A program made the translations under genes and the position numbers. A DNA stretch of 64,000 nucleotides from Streptomyces plumbidurans (lineage in GTDB: Bacteria > Actinomycetota > Actinomycetes > Streptomycetales > Streptomycetaceae): NCBI RefSeq assembly GCF_019857225.1, contig NZ_JAFJSY010000009.1, positions 124,001-188,000 of the forward strand. Reading direction: 5' to 3'. Positions 1 through 8,115 of the stretch are shown in pieces (the first letter of the stretch is position 1; every line of letters starts with the position of its first letter). The notes beneath the pieces are model-generated. The model did not search any database. It saw nothing but the letters and a program-made list of their open reading frames with translations, and was not told where the DNA came from.

Positions 1-131
1 AAACACTCCTCGCACGCGAAGACCGGTCCGAGCGGTACGCGGTGCCCGCATTCGCGGCAGCTGAGGGCGGCGGCGGGGCCGAGGTCGACGGTCGTGGAGT
101 CGGTGGTGCTTGCAGCAGTCTGCGCAGCCAT
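1..131 (-). CDS. thrC: Threonine synthase, N-terminal fragment
   Basis: The minus strand from the ATG at 131 reads MAAQTAASTTDSTTVDLGPA and continues into two Cys-x2-Cys pairs (CRECGH and CEECF). This matches the start of actinobacterial threonine synthase, which makes threonine from O-phosphohomoserine in a PLP-dependent step. The Cys pairs form the small zinc-ribbon-like cap at its N-terminus. Only 43 codons lie in the window, so the PLP lysine cannot be seen. The call rests on recognising the N-terminal sequence. Confidence 0.7.
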   Translation of the reverse strand, partial: MAAQTAASTTDSTTVDLGPAAALSCRECGHRVPLGPVFACEEC

Positions 132-159
132 GGAGGCGAGGCCCTTTCTCCTCATCTTC

Positions 160-182
160 CTCACGGCGCATCTCGCCGTGAG
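160..182 (-). promoter_or_regulatory. Hairpin in thrC leader
   Basis: A perfect 9-bp inverted repeat (CTCACGGCG / CGCCGTGAG, 5-nt loop) lies 29 bp upstream of the thrC ATG. On the thrC strand it is followed by GGAAGATGAGGAG and then the start codon. It could be a leader structure controlling translation, but it matches no riboswitch class I can name. The remaining 250 bp up to the next gene hold nothing else I can assign. Confidence 0.4.
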
Positions 183-433
183 ACGGATTTGGCACCTTCC
201 CTAGCCGGGGAGCCTCGCGGATGATCAACACTGATCGACGAGTACCGGCTGGAGGGTTGCCGGGGCTTCAACGGGCCGTTTCCCTCTGCCCCTCTGGATG
301 AGCTGTATTCGATTGTGAGTCGCGGCGACCCCGCACAGCGATCGTCATCCGCGTTGTTCAAGACTGTAACCGACGGCCACGACAGTTGAGAGGGCCGTCC
401 GTAACGCGAGACGACCGTGAGGAGCCGCCGACC

Positions 434-1378
434 GTGCTGGAAGAAGTCGAGCGCTGGCTGCGCACGCGCTCCTGGTCCGCCGCCGACCGCCCGCTCCACC
501 GCATCCTCGCCGCCAAGCAGCGTACGGGCCAGACGGTCTCCGTCGTCCTGCCCGCGCTCAACGAGGAGGAGACGGTCGGCGACATCGTCGCCACCGTCCG
601 GCGCGACCTCGTGGAGGAGGCTCCGCTGGTCGACGAGATCGTCGTCGTCGACTCGGGGTCCACCGACGCCACCTCGAAGGTGGCCGCCGAGGCGGGGGCG
701 CGGGTGGTGCACCGGGACGCGATCCTGCCGCGCATCCCGGCCGTGCCCGGCAAGGGCGAGGTTCTGTGGCGCTCGCTGCTCGTGACGAGCGGCGACATCG
801 TCTGCTTCGTCGACGCGGACCTGCGGGAGTTCTCCTCCGGCTTCGTCTCCGGGATCGTCGGCCCGCTGCTCACCGACCCCGGGATCGACCTGGTCAAGGC
901 CATGTACGACCGGCCGCTCGCCGGGGCGGCGGGGCAGGGCGGCCGGGTCACCGAGCTGATGGCGCGCCCGCTGCTGAACATGCACTGGCCGCAGCTGGCG
1001 GGCTTCGTGCAGCCGCTCGGCGGCGAGTACGCGGCCCGCCGCGGCCTGCTGGAACAGCTCCCCTTCCCGGTCGGCTACGGCGTGGAGCTGGGCATGCTGG
1101 TCGACGCCCTGCACCTGGTGGGCCTGGACGGGCTCGCCCAGGTCGACGTCGGCGTGCGCAGGCACCGCCACCAGGACGGGCAGGCGCTGGGCCGGATGGC
1201 CGCCGCGATCTACCGCACCGCGCAGCTGAGACTGGCCCGCGGACATCTCGTGCGGCCGTCGCTGATCCAGTTCGAGCGGGGCGAGGACGGCTTCGAGCCG
1301 CGCACCTACGCGGTGGACACCGAGGAGCGGCCGCCGATGGCGGAGATCGCCGAGTACGCCGAGCGAAGGGTCGCCTGA
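434..1378 (+). CDS. gpgS: Glucosyl-3-phosphoglycerate synthase-like glycosyltransferase
   Basis: A family-2-fold (GT81-type) glycosyltransferase of 314 aa. The sugar-nucleotide site is visible as VVLPALNEEETVG, the metal-binding DxD as FVDADLREF, and the acceptor loop as VDSGSTDAT with PGKGEVLWRSL. Family members move glucose from UDP-glucose to 3-phosphoglycerate, giving the precursor of glucosylglycerate and, in mycobacteria, of methylglucose polysaccharide. I chose the GTG at 434 because GGAG sits 9 nt before it; an in-frame TTG at 386 has no ribosome site. otsA follows in the same direction 105 bp later, which makes a compatible-solute neighbourhood. Confidence 0.85.
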   Translation: MLEEVERWLRTRSWSAADRPLHRILAAKQRTGQTVSVVLPALNEEETVGDIVATVRRDLVEEAPLVDEIVVVDSGSTDATSKVAAEAGARVVHRDAILPRIPAVPGKGEVLWRSLLVTSGDIVCFVDADLREFSSGFVSGIVGPLLTDPGIDLVKAMYDRPLAGAAGQGGRVTELMARPLLNMHWPQLAGFVQPLGGEYAARRGLLEQLPFPVGYGVELGMLVDALHLVGLDGLAQVDVGVRRHRHQDGQALGRMAAAIYRTAQLRLARGHLVRPSLIQFERGEDGFEPRTYAVDTEERPPMAEIAEYAERRVA

Positions 1379-1470
1379 GCACGGCGACGCGCCGTATGAC
1401 GCCGCATGACGCGCCGTAAACGGTCCGCCCACGAGGGGCGACCGGACGTTTGAGTGTTTCCAGGCCGGGC

Positions 1471-1476
1471 TAGGTT
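1471..1476 (+). promoter_or_regulatory. Putative -10 box of leaderless otsA mRNA
   Basis: TAGGTT lies 7 nt upstream of the otsA ATG, which would put the transcript start at or next to the start codon. A GAGG just before the ATG could serve as a ribosome site if the start lies further upstream. Confidence 0.4.
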
Positions 1477-1483
1477 GAGGCTT

Positions 1484-2881
1484 ATGGCTTCCACGCACGG
1501 CGCTCATCAGGTGCTGGTCGCGTCCAATCGCGGACCGGTCTCGTACGAGGTGCAGGACGACGGCTCGCTGGCCGCGAAGCGCGGCGGCGGGGGGCTGGTC
1601 TCCGGGCTGTCGGCGATCGGTCCGGACGCGGGCGCGCTCTGGGTGTGCTCGGCACTGTCCGACGGCGACCGGGAGGCGGTGCGGCGCGGGATCGGCGAGG
1701 ACGGCGTGCGGATGCTGGACATCCCGGGCGACGTGCACGCGGACGCCTACAACGGCATCGCGAACTCGGTGCTCTGGTTCGTCCACCATCTGCTGTGGCA
1801 GACCCCGCTGGAGCCGGTCTTCGACGCGGAGTTCCGGCGGCAGTGGGCGTCGTACGAGACCTACAACCGCGCCTTCGCCGAGGCGCTCGCCGAGGAGGCG
1901 GGGCCGGGCGCGGCGGTGCTGGTGCAGGACTACCACCTGTGCCTGGTGCCGGGGATGCTGCGGGAGCTGCGGCCCGACCTGAGGATCGGGCACTTCTCGC
2001 ACACGCCGTGGGCGCCCGTGGAGTACTTCCGGCTGCTGCCCGACGACATCGCCGAGCAGGTGCTGCGCGGAATGCTGGGCGCCGACCGGCTCGGCTTCCT
2101 CACCCGGCGCTGGGCGGACGCCTTCACGGCCTGCTGTACGGCCTTCGTGGGCGGTCTGGGCGGCACGGAGGTCGGGGTGCACGGCCTCGGCGCGGACGCG
2201 GACTTCCTGCGCGAGCGGTCGCACCGGGACGACGTGACGGAGCGGATGGCGGCGCTGCGGGACGAGATCGGGGAGGGTCGCAGGACGGTCGTGCGGGTCG
2301 ACCGCACCGAGCTGTCGAAGAACATCGTGCGCGGGCTGCTGGCGTACCGTCAGTTGCTCGACTCCCGCCCCGAGTGGCGCGAGCGCGTCGTGCACGTGGC
2401 CTTCGCCTACCCCTCCCGGCAGGACCTCGCCGTCTACCGGGACTACATGGCCGAGGTGCAGCGAGTGGCGGACGAGATCAACTCCCGTTACGGCACCCCG
2501 GGTTGGACCCCGGTCGTGCTGCACCTCAAGGACGACTTCGCCCGCTCGCTCGCCGCCTACCGACTGGCCGACGTGGCCCTCGTCAACCCGATCCGCGACG
2601 GCATGAACCTCGTCGCCAAGGAAGTGCCACTGGTCTCCGACAACGGATGCGCCCTGGTCCTCTCCCGCGAGGCAGGCGCCCACGCGGAACTGGGCGAGGA
2701 CGCGATCACGGTGAACCCCTACGACATCGTGGAAACCGCCAACGCCCTGCACGAGGCCCTGACCATGCCCGCGGAGGAACGAGCGGAACGCGCCAAGCGC
2801 CTGTCAGCAGCGGCGACCGCGCTACCGCCGGCCCAATGGTTCCTGGACCAGCTGAACGCCCTGACGGGGCAGGCTGGTTGA
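1484..2881 (+). CDS. otsA: Trehalose-6-phosphate synthase
   Basis: A GT20 enzyme of 465 aa that joins glucose from a nucleotide sugar to glucose-6-phosphate. The hallmarks are present in order: the donor loop KRGGGGLVSGLSAI near residue 30, VQDYHLCLVPGML near 145, SHTPWAPVEYFR near 175, VDRTELSKNI near 275, and the C-terminal donor motif NPIRDGMNLVAKE near 370. The ATG at 1484 gives the natural N-terminus, while the longer reading from 1454 lacks a ribosome site. otsB lies convergently downstream. The gene's last ~45 bp are echoed in degraded form in the following 400 bp. Confidence 0.95.
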   Translation: MASTHGAHQVLVASNRGPVSYEVQDDGSLAAKRGGGGLVSGLSAIGPDAGALWVCSALSDGDREAVRRGIGEDGVRMLDIPGDVHADAYNGIANSVLWFVHHLLWQTPLEPVFDAEFRRQWASYETYNRAFAEALAEEAGPGAAVLVQDYHLCLVPGMLRELRPDLRIGHFSHTPWAPVEYFRLLPDDIAEQVLRGMLGADRLGFLTRRWADAFTACCTAFVGGLGGTEVGVHGLGADADFLRERSHRDDVTERMAALRDEIGEGRRTVVRVDRTELSKNIVRGLLAYRQLLDSRPEWRERVVHVAFAYPSRQDLAVYRDYMAEVQRVADEINSRYGTPGWTPVVLHLKDDFARSLAAYRLADVALVNPIRDGMNLVAKEVPLVSDNGCALVLSREAGAHAELGEDAITVNPYDIVETANALHEALTMPAEERAERAKRLSAAATALPPAQWFLDQLNALTGQAG

Positions 2882-3295
2882 GCCGACGGGGCGACGCAGC
2901 AACCGGTCCGCCCACCACGACGTCCCCGCGGCCCGGCAACGAGCAGCCCCGGGACGCCACCGACGCGCAGCCGGCCGACGACAGCCGGCCACCGCGCCGC
3001 CGCCCACGCAGTGGACCGGTCAGCCAAGCTGAGTCACGAAGGCCCGCGCCAGCGGACGATTCCCGCAGGTCCGACCACCACGACGCCTCCGCGTTCCCGC
3101 AGCCCCGCGACGAGCAGACCCGTGACGCCGCCGACCCGCAACCGGCCGACGCGGCCGACCGCGCCACCGACCGCGCACTAAACCGCTCAGCCCAGCCGAG
3201 CCGCCATGCCCAGCAGCGGCCGGACGACTCCCGCAGCCGCCCGCACAGTGGTTCCCGAACCAGCTGAACGCCCTGACCGGTCAGCCCAGTCGAGT
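2836..3295. repeat. Degenerate repeats of the otsA 3' end
   Basis: The otsA end segment (2836-2882, containing CAGCTGAACGCCCTGAC) recurs at 3250-3295 with few changes. A shorter diverged version (CAGTGGACCGGTCAGCCAAGCTGAG) lies near 3010. Two more blocks, GAGCAGCCCCGGGACGCCACCGAC at about 2941 and its cousin near 3111, are also direct repeats of each other. Nothing in the 400 bp between otsA and otsB looks like a real gene, so it reads as stepwise tandem duplication and decay. Confidence 0.65.
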
Positions 3296-4150
3296 CGCCA
3301 GCCCCCGTAGCAGCGCCACCACCCCCGGTGGGCCGTCCACCACCAGGTCTGCTCGGTCGCGCAGGCGGGTCACCTCGTTGTTGCCGCTGCATACCAGGAG
3401 GCCGGGGACGCCTTCGGTGCGTAGTTCGTCGACCGCGTCGAAGGCGGGGAGGTCGCCGAGGTCGTCGCCGGCGTAGAGGACGGACGAGGCGCCGATCTCG
3501 CGGACGTACTCCAGCAGGGCCACGCCCTTGTCCATGCCAGGGGGGCGCAGTTCCAGGACCAGGCGGCCGGGTTCGACGATCAGGCCGTGGCGGTGGGCGA
3601 GGTCGGTGAGGGGGGCTCGCAGCGCCTCGAAGGCGGCCTGGGGGTCCTGGGCGCGGCGGGTGTGGACCGCGACGGCGCGGCCCTTCTCCTCGATCCAGGT
3701 GCCCTGCCAGGCGCCGACGCGGTCGAGCACGCCGGGCAGTTCGGCCCGGACGGCGGCCACGCCGGGGTGCGGGGCGGGTGCGCTGACCTCGCCGCTGACG
3801 GCGTCCCAGCGCTCGGCGCCGTAGTGGCCGAGGACGAGCAGGTGCTCCAGGCCCGGCACGCCCGCGAAGCCGCCGTAGCGCACCGCGACCCCGGCCGGGC
3901 GGCCGGTGACCACCGCGACGGAGGCGATCCGCGGGGCGAGCGCGGCGAGCGCCGGCACCGCTTCCGGGTGCGCGCGGGCCTGCTCGGGGTCCGCCACGAT
4001 CGGGGCGAGGGTGCCGTCGAAGTCGAGGCCGACGACGGCTTTCCCGGGGTTGGCGAGCAGCGCGGCGAGTCCGTCGCGTCCCGCCTGTGTGGCAGGCGTC
4101 GGCAGGGGGTCCATGGAGTGCGTCGAGTCCGTATCCGTAGGGGTGCCCAT
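3281..4150 (-). CDS. otsB: Trehalose-6-phosphate phosphatase
   Basis: A HAD-superfamily phosphatase of 289 aa that removes phosphate from trehalose-6-phosphate, completing the OtsAB route. HAD motif I is VVGLDFDGTLAPI near residue 42 (nucleophile and acid Asp), motif II is VVTGRP, and motifs III/IV are KGVALLEYV followed by YAGDDLGDLPAFD near 230. The ATG at 4150 has AAGG 8 nt upstream. Convergent with otsA. Its stop lies inside the last copy of the duplicated otsA tail, so the duplication stopped at or just inside otsB. Confidence 0.93.
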   Translation of the reverse strand: MGTPTDTDSTHSMDPLPTPATQAGRDGLAALLANPGKAVVGLDFDGTLAPIVADPEQARAHPEAVPALAALAPRIASVAVVTGRPAGVAVRYGGFAGVPGLEHLLVLGHYGAERWDAVSGEVSAPAPHPGVAAVRAELPGVLDRVGAWQGTWIEEKGRAVAVHTRRAQDPQAAFEALRAPLTDLAHRHGLIVEPGRLVLELRPPGMDKGVALLEYVREIGASSVLYAGDDLGDLPAFDAVDELRTEGVPGLLVCSGNNEVTRLRDRADLVVDGPPGVVALLRGLATRLG

Positions 4151-4178
4151 ACGGCGACCTTAACGGCGAGCGCCCCTC

Positions 4179-4412
4179 TCAGCGTTCCGCCTGTCTTTGT
4201 TCCCTCACCCGCCGCAGCCTGTTCACGGTCACCGGGTCGTGGGCGAGGGCCCTTCTGTCGTCCAGGAGGGCGTTGAGCAGCTGGTAGTAGCGGACCGGGG
4301 CCAGGCCCAGTTCCTCGCGGATGGCGCGCTCCTTCGCGCCCGGCCCCGGAAAGCCCCGGCGCTCCAGGGCGAGGACGGCCCGCTCCCGCTCCCCCAGCTG
4401 CTCCTCATCCAT
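4179..4412 (-). CDS. DUF3263 small helix-turn-helix-like protein
   Basis: A 77-residue basic protein whose core ERERAVLALERRGFPGPGAK and LGLAPVRYYQLLNALLDD is the DUF3263 signature common in actinobacteria. The predicted helices and the RYYQLL segment resemble a DNA-binding helix-turn-helix, but no function is established that I know of. The ATG at 4412 gives the usual family N-terminus (MDEEQLGERE); a GTG at 4436 would add eight residues. It lies 28 bp upstream of otsB on the same strand, so the two are probably co-transcribed. Confidence 0.8.
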   Translation of the reverse strand: MDEEQLGERERAVLALERRGFPGPGAKERAIREELGLAPVRYYQLLNALLDDRRALAHDPVTVNRLRRVREQRQAER

Positions 4413-4472
4413 GCCATGCACGGTAGCCCCCGCCACTGACAGCGCAGCGCCTCGCCACTGACATCACAGCGC

Positions 4473-5738
4473 CTACTGCGCGTTCTCCGCCATGGTGGCC
4501 GTCGACTGGAGCTGCGCGAGGGTGCCCGCGGGGCTGCCGTTGGGGGCGACGGCCCCGCCTATCTCCTTCTTGACGGCCGCGGCGACCTGGGCCCAGGAGG
4601 TGTCGCCGACCGGGTAGAGCTCGGACAGCGGCAGCTGGTCCAGGAACGGCTTGAGGTCGGCGTCCTGCTTGTCGTTGCTCATCACCTCGGACGCGGAGGT
4701 GGTGACCGGCAGCAGGTCGTACTCGCGGGAGAAGGCGAGCACGTTCTTGGTGCTGTAGACGAAGTCGAGGAAGTCGCCGACCTGCTTGGCGTGCCCGTTC
4801 TTCTTGAAGGCCATCATCCAGTCGGCGACACCCATGGTGTTCTTGCTCTTGCCGTCCACACCGGGCATCGGCACCATGCCGTACTTCACGCCCTTCTTCG
4901 CGGCGATCTTCATCAGCGAGGGGTGGCCGTTGAGCATGCCGACGTCGCCCTTGGCGAACGCGGCGAAGGCGTCGGCACGGTTGAGCCTGCCGGGCGCGAC
5001 GGGACCGGTCAGGCCCTTGTCGACCAGGTCGTCCTTGAGCCAGTTGAAGGTGGAGACGTTCTGCGCGGAGTCGATGCCGTAGGTGCCGACGTCGTCGGTG
5101 TAGCCACCGCCGCCGCTCAGCAGCCACTGCATCGTCTCGGCCTGCGCCTCCTCGGGGCCGAGCGGCAGCGCGTACGGGTACTTCACGCCCTGCGCCTTGA
5201 GCGCCCTGGCGTCGCCGGCCAGCTCGTTCCAGGTCTTCGGCGGGGTGATGCCGGCCTGCTTGAAGAGGGTCTTGTTGTAGAAGAGCAGCCGGGTGGAGGC
5301 CGCGAACGGCATCCCGTACTGCACGCCCTTGACCTGGCCCGCGGTGGCGAGCTGGGAGGCGAGGTCGGCCTGCGCGGTGATGGAGAGCAGGTCGTCGGCG
5401 GTGTAGAGCAGGTCCTTGTCGGCGTAGTCGGCGTAGGCGCCGATCTGCGCCATGTCGGGCTCCTTGCCCGCGTCGACCAGCTCCTTGACCTTGCGGTCGA
5501 CGTCGTTCCACGAGTAGACGCTGACGTCGATCTTCACGTCGGGGTGCTTGCTCTCGTACTCGTCGACGAGGTGGTCCCAGTACTTCTGGGAGCTGTTCGC
5601 GGCGGAGTCGCCGTAGTCGGCGGCGATCAGCTTCAGGGTGACGTCCCCCGATCCGCCGGTGACGCCGCAGCCGCCGAGGACCGCCGTCATGCCCAGTGCG
5701 GACACTGCCGCGATCGTTCCTGTCCTGCGCCGCTGCAC
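4473..5738 (-). CDS. Extracellular sugar-binding lipoprotein of an ABC transporter
   Basis: A 421-aa family-1-type solute-binding protein. The N-terminus MQRRRTGTIAAVSALGMTAV followed by LGGC is a lipoprotein signal. The body has the family pattern, for example SVYSWNDVDRKVKELVDAGKEPDMAQ and FYNKTLFKQAGITPPKTWNE. No permease or ATPase gene adjoins it, so it is an orphan binding protein. It is divergent from an amino-sugar kinase/deacetylase operon and shares two DasR-like sites with it, so an amino sugar or chito-oligomer is a reasonable but unproven ligand. I chose the GTG at 5738 because a TTG at 5774 would sit on the likely -10 (TATATT). Confidence 0.85.
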   Translation of the reverse strand: MQRRRTGTIAAVSALGMTAVLGGCGVTGGSGDVTLKLIAADYGDSAANSSQKYWDHLVDEYESKHPDVKIDVSVYSWNDVDRKVKELVDAGKEPDMAQIGAYADYADKDLLYTADDLLSITAQADLASQLATAGQVKGVQYGMPFAASTRLLFYNKTLFKQAGITPPKTWNELAGDARALKAQGVKYPYALPLGPEEAQAETMQWLLSGGGGYTDDVGTYGIDSAQNVSTFNWLKDDLVDKGLTGPVAPGRLNRADAFAAFAKGDVGMLNGHPSLMKIAAKKGVKYGMVPMPGVDGKSKNTMGVADWMMAFKKNGHAKQVGDFLDFVYSTKNVLAFSREYDLLPVTTSASEVMSNDKQDADLKPFLDQLPLSELYPVGDTSWAQVAAAVKKEIGGAVAPNGSPAGTLAQLQSTATMAENAQ

Positions 5739-5786
5739 TGCTTGTGACCCCAACCCTGCTGTCTGACCGTTCAATATATGGACACA

Positions 5787-5802
5787 ATAGGTCTACACCA
5801 CG
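5787..5802. promoter_or_regulatory. DasR-responsive element (dre), weaker copy
   Basis: ATAGGTCTACACCACG matches the streptomycete dre consensus A(C/G)TGGTCTAGACCA(C/G)T at 12 of 16 positions. It lies between the divergent binding-protein gene and the nagK-nagA operon, next to the TATATT -10 of the former. Confidence 0.6.
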
Positions 5803-5804
5803 TG

Positions 5805-5820
5805 AGTGGACTAGACCTCT
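5805..5820. promoter_or_regulatory. DasR-responsive element (dre), stronger copy
   Basis: AGTGGACTAGACCTCT matches the dre consensus at 14 of 16 positions and lies 28 bp before the kinase start codon. DasR is the GntR-family amino-sugar repressor of streptomycetes, and the nagKA promoter is one of its known targets. Confidence 0.75.
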
Positions 5821-5848
5821 CGCGGGTCCTGGGGTCACACTGTCCCCC

Positions 5849-6790
5849 GTGAGACATGTCATCGCCCTCGACGTGGGCGGCACCGGGATGAAGGCCGCTC
5901 TGGTCGCGGCCGACGGCGAGCTGCTGCACCAGTCCCGCCGGGCGACCGGGCGCGAGCGCGGGCCGGACGCCGTCGTCGAGGGCATCCTCGACTTCGCCGC
6001 CGACCTGAGCGCGTACGGCGCCGAGCATCTCGGCGAGCCCGCGGCCGCGGCCGGGGTCGCCGTCCCCGGCATCGTCGACGCCGAGCGGGGCGTCGCCGCC
6101 TACTCGGCCAACCTCGGCTGGCGCGACGTCCCCCTGCGCGACCGGCTGTACGCGAAGCTCGGCGTCCCGGTGGCCCTCGGCCACGACGTGCGCACCGGCG
6201 GCCTCGCGGAGGGCCGGATCGGGGCGGGCAAGGGCGCCGACCGTTTCATGTTCGTGCCCCTCGGCACCGGCATCGCGGGCGCCATCGGGATCGAGGGCCG
6301 GGTGGAGGCGGGCGCGCACGGCTTCGCGGGCGAGATCGGCCACATCGTCGTACGGCCGGGAGGCAGCCCCTGTCCGTGCGGGCAGACCGGCTGCCTGGAG
6401 CGCTACGCCTCCGCCGCGGCCGTGAGCGAGGCGTGGGCGGCGGCCTGCGGCGACCCCGAGGCGGACGCCGCGGACTGCGCGAAGGCTGTCGCGTCCGGTG
6501 ACCCGAACGCCGTCCGAGTCTGGCAGGAGGCAGTCGACGCCCTGGCGGACGGCCTGGTCACCGCCCTCACCCTGCTGGACCCGCGCACGCTGATCATCGG
6601 TGGCGGCCTCGCGGAGGCGGGGGAAACCTTGTTCACACCCCTGCGGGACGCCGTCCGCCGCCGGGTCACCTTCCAGAAACTGCCGCAGATCGTTCCCGCG
6701 GCCCTGGGCGACACGGCAGGTTGCCTCGGCGCCGGCCTCCTGGCCTGGGACCTCCTCACTACAACTGACCGCACGGAGGTAACCACCTGA
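5849..6790 (+). CDS. nagK: ROK-family sugar kinase, probably N-acetylglucosamine kinase
   Basis: A cytoplasmic ATP-dependent kinase of 313 aa. It shows the N-terminal phosphate loop IALDVGGTGMKAAL, the glucose/GlcNAc-binding GEIGHIVVRPGG with catalytic His, and the ROK zinc knot CPCGQTGCLE. It is followed without a gap by nagA, and its own promoter region carries two dre sites, so GlcNAc is the likely substrate. The GTG at 5849 is chosen because it begins right after the operator region and opens on the ATP loop. The readthrough from 5696 would run across both operators. Confidence 0.85.
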   Translation: MRHVIALDVGGTGMKAALVAADGELLHQSRRATGRERGPDAVVEGILDFAADLSAYGAEHLGEPAAAAGVAVPGIVDAERGVAAYSANLGWRDVPLRDRLYAKLGVPVALGHDVRTGGLAEGRIGAGKGADRFMFVPLGTGIAGAIGIEGRVEAGAHGFAGEIGHIVVRPGGSPCPCGQTGCLERYASAAAVSEAWAAACGDPEADAADCAKAVASGDPNAVRVWQEAVDALADGLVTALTLLDPRTLIIGGGLAEAGETLFTPLRDAVRRRVTFQKLPQIVPAALGDTAGCLGAGLLAWDLLTTTDRTEVTT

Positions 6791-8001
6791 TGGCAGCCCA
6801 CCCAGGGGCGCGGGACAGCGCCGATTTGCGACTCCGTCGCGGGGCGCGACCAGCCACGACGCACCCGCAGGTACTCTCCGGCGGCCGGGTGGTCCTCCCC
6901 ACCGGCACGGTGCCCGACGGCCGCGTCATCGTCGAGGGCACCCGTATCACCGCCGCGGCTCCCGAGAACGCCCAGGTCATCGATGTCACCGGGCACTACG
7001 TCGTCCCCGGCTTCATCGACATCCACAACCACGGTGGCGGCGGCGCCTCCTTCACCTCGGGCACGGTCGAGGAGGTCCTCAAGGGCATCCACACCCACCG
7101 GCTGCACGGCACGACCACCGTCGTCGCCTCGACGGTCACCGGTGACATGGACTTCCTCGCCCAGCGGGCGGGGCTGCTGAGCGAGCTCGCGGAGCAGGGG
7201 GACATCGCCGGCATCCACTTCGAGGGCCCGTTCATCTCGCCGTGCCGCAAGGGCGCCCACTCCGAGCCGCTGCTGCGCGACCCGGACCCGGCGGAGGTGC
7301 GCAAGCTGATCGACGCGGCGCGCGGCCACGCGAAGATGGTCACGCTCGCCACCGAACTGCCGGGCGGCGTCGACTCCGTACGGCTGCTGGCGGAGCACGG
7401 TGTGATCGCGGCGATCGGGCACACGGACGCGACGTACGAGCAGACGGTGGAGGCGATCGAGGCCGGCGCCACGGTCGCGACGCACCTGTTCAACGCGATG
7501 CCGTCGATCGGGCACCGGGCCCCCGGCCCGATCACGGCCCTCCTGGAGGACGAGCGGATCACCGTCGAGCTGATCGACGACGGCACGCACCTGCACCCGG
7601 CCGCGCTCCAGCTGGCGTTCCATCACGCGGGCGCGGACCGGGTCGCCTTCATCACCGACGCGATGGACGCGGCCGGCTTTGTCGACGGCAGGTACATGCT
7701 CGGCCCGCTGGAGGTCGAGGTCAGCGAGGGAGTGGCGCGGCTGGTGGAGGGCGGCTCGATCGCGGGCTCCACGCTGACGCTGGACCGCGCGTTCAAGCGG
7801 GCGGCGACCGTGGACGGGCTGCCGGTGGAGGCCGTGGTGGCGGCGATCTCGGCCAACCCGGCCAAGCTGCTCGGTATGTACGACACCGTCGGCTCGCTGG
7901 AGCCCGGCAAGGACGCCGATCTGGTGATCCTGGACGAGCGGTTCGAACTCAAGGGCGTGATGCGCCGAGGGGAATGGGTGGTCGATCCCCAACTGGGATG
8001 A
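6790..8001 (+). CDS. nagA: N-acetylglucosamine-6-phosphate deacetylase
   Basis: A metal-dependent amidohydrolase of 403 aa that deacetylates GlcNAc-6-P to glucosamine-6-P. The metal and catalytic motifs are IDIHNHGGGG near residue 78, HFEGPFISP near 145, GHTDATYEQT near 218, HLFNAM near 237 and FITDAMDAAG near 288. The ATG overlaps the kinase stop (TGATG) and has GGAGG 9 nt upstream, so this start is firm. Residues 4-27 are unlike other NagA N-termini: they are translated from a streptomycete intergenic repeat that lies in frame inside the gene. Confidence 0.93.
   Translation: MAAHPGARDSADLRLRRGARPATTHPQVLSGGRVVLPTGTVPDGRVIVEGTRITAAAPENAQVIDVTGHYVVPGFIDIHNHGGGGASFTSGTVEEVLKGIHTHRLHGTTTVVASTVTGDMDFLAQRAGLLSELAEQGDIAGIHFEGPFISPCRKGAHSEPLLRDPDPAEVRKLIDAARGHAKMVTLATELPGGVDSVRLLAEHGVIAAIGHTDATYEQTVEAIEAGATVATHLFNAMPSIGHRAPGPITALLEDERITVELIDDGTHLHPAALQLAFHHAGADRVAFITDAMDAAGFVDGRYMLGPLEVEVSEGVARLVEGGSIAGSTLTLDRAFKRAATVDGLPVEAVVAAISANPAKLLGMYDTVGSLEPGKDADLVILDERFELKGVMRRGEWVVDPQLG
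6798..6870 (+). repeat. Streptomycete GGGGCGCGGG intergenic repeat, inside nagA
   Basis: The stretch starting AGGGGCGCGGGACAGCGCC and ending GCGCGACCAGCCACGACGC then ACCCGCAG is the common streptomycete repeat normally found between genes. Here it is open in the nagA frame and encodes about 24 extra N-terminal residues. A second copy in the opposite orientation lies at 42545-42593. Confidence 0.65.
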
Positions 8002-8115
8002 TCTGTCCGCCTGTTGAGGACGGCGGTTGTGCTGGGAGACTGGGACGGCCGCCGTCCGTTTGGCATGATCGCCTTTCCGGACGGACAGATGCATCTTCGG
8101 GGGAGGTCGGCGCGG

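Noticed and set aside
132..433. Known riboswitch in the thrC leader
   Set aside because: A hairpin is clear, but no class-specific core (SAM, cobalamin, T-box and others) could be matched.
161..2752. 863-codon minus-strand open frame across the gpgS and otsA genes
   Set aside because: Antisense shadow of high-GC coding DNA. No domain is recognisable, while the plus strand holds complete GT and GT20 motifs.
2882..3280. Possible small gene between otsA and otsB
   Set aside because: Open frames exist, but the DNA is explained by degraded copies of the otsA end and lacks a ribosome site or domain.
5696..5848. N-terminal extension of the ROK kinase
   Set aside because: The frame is open but runs over both dre sites and the divergent promoter; the GTG at 5849 gives a standard start.
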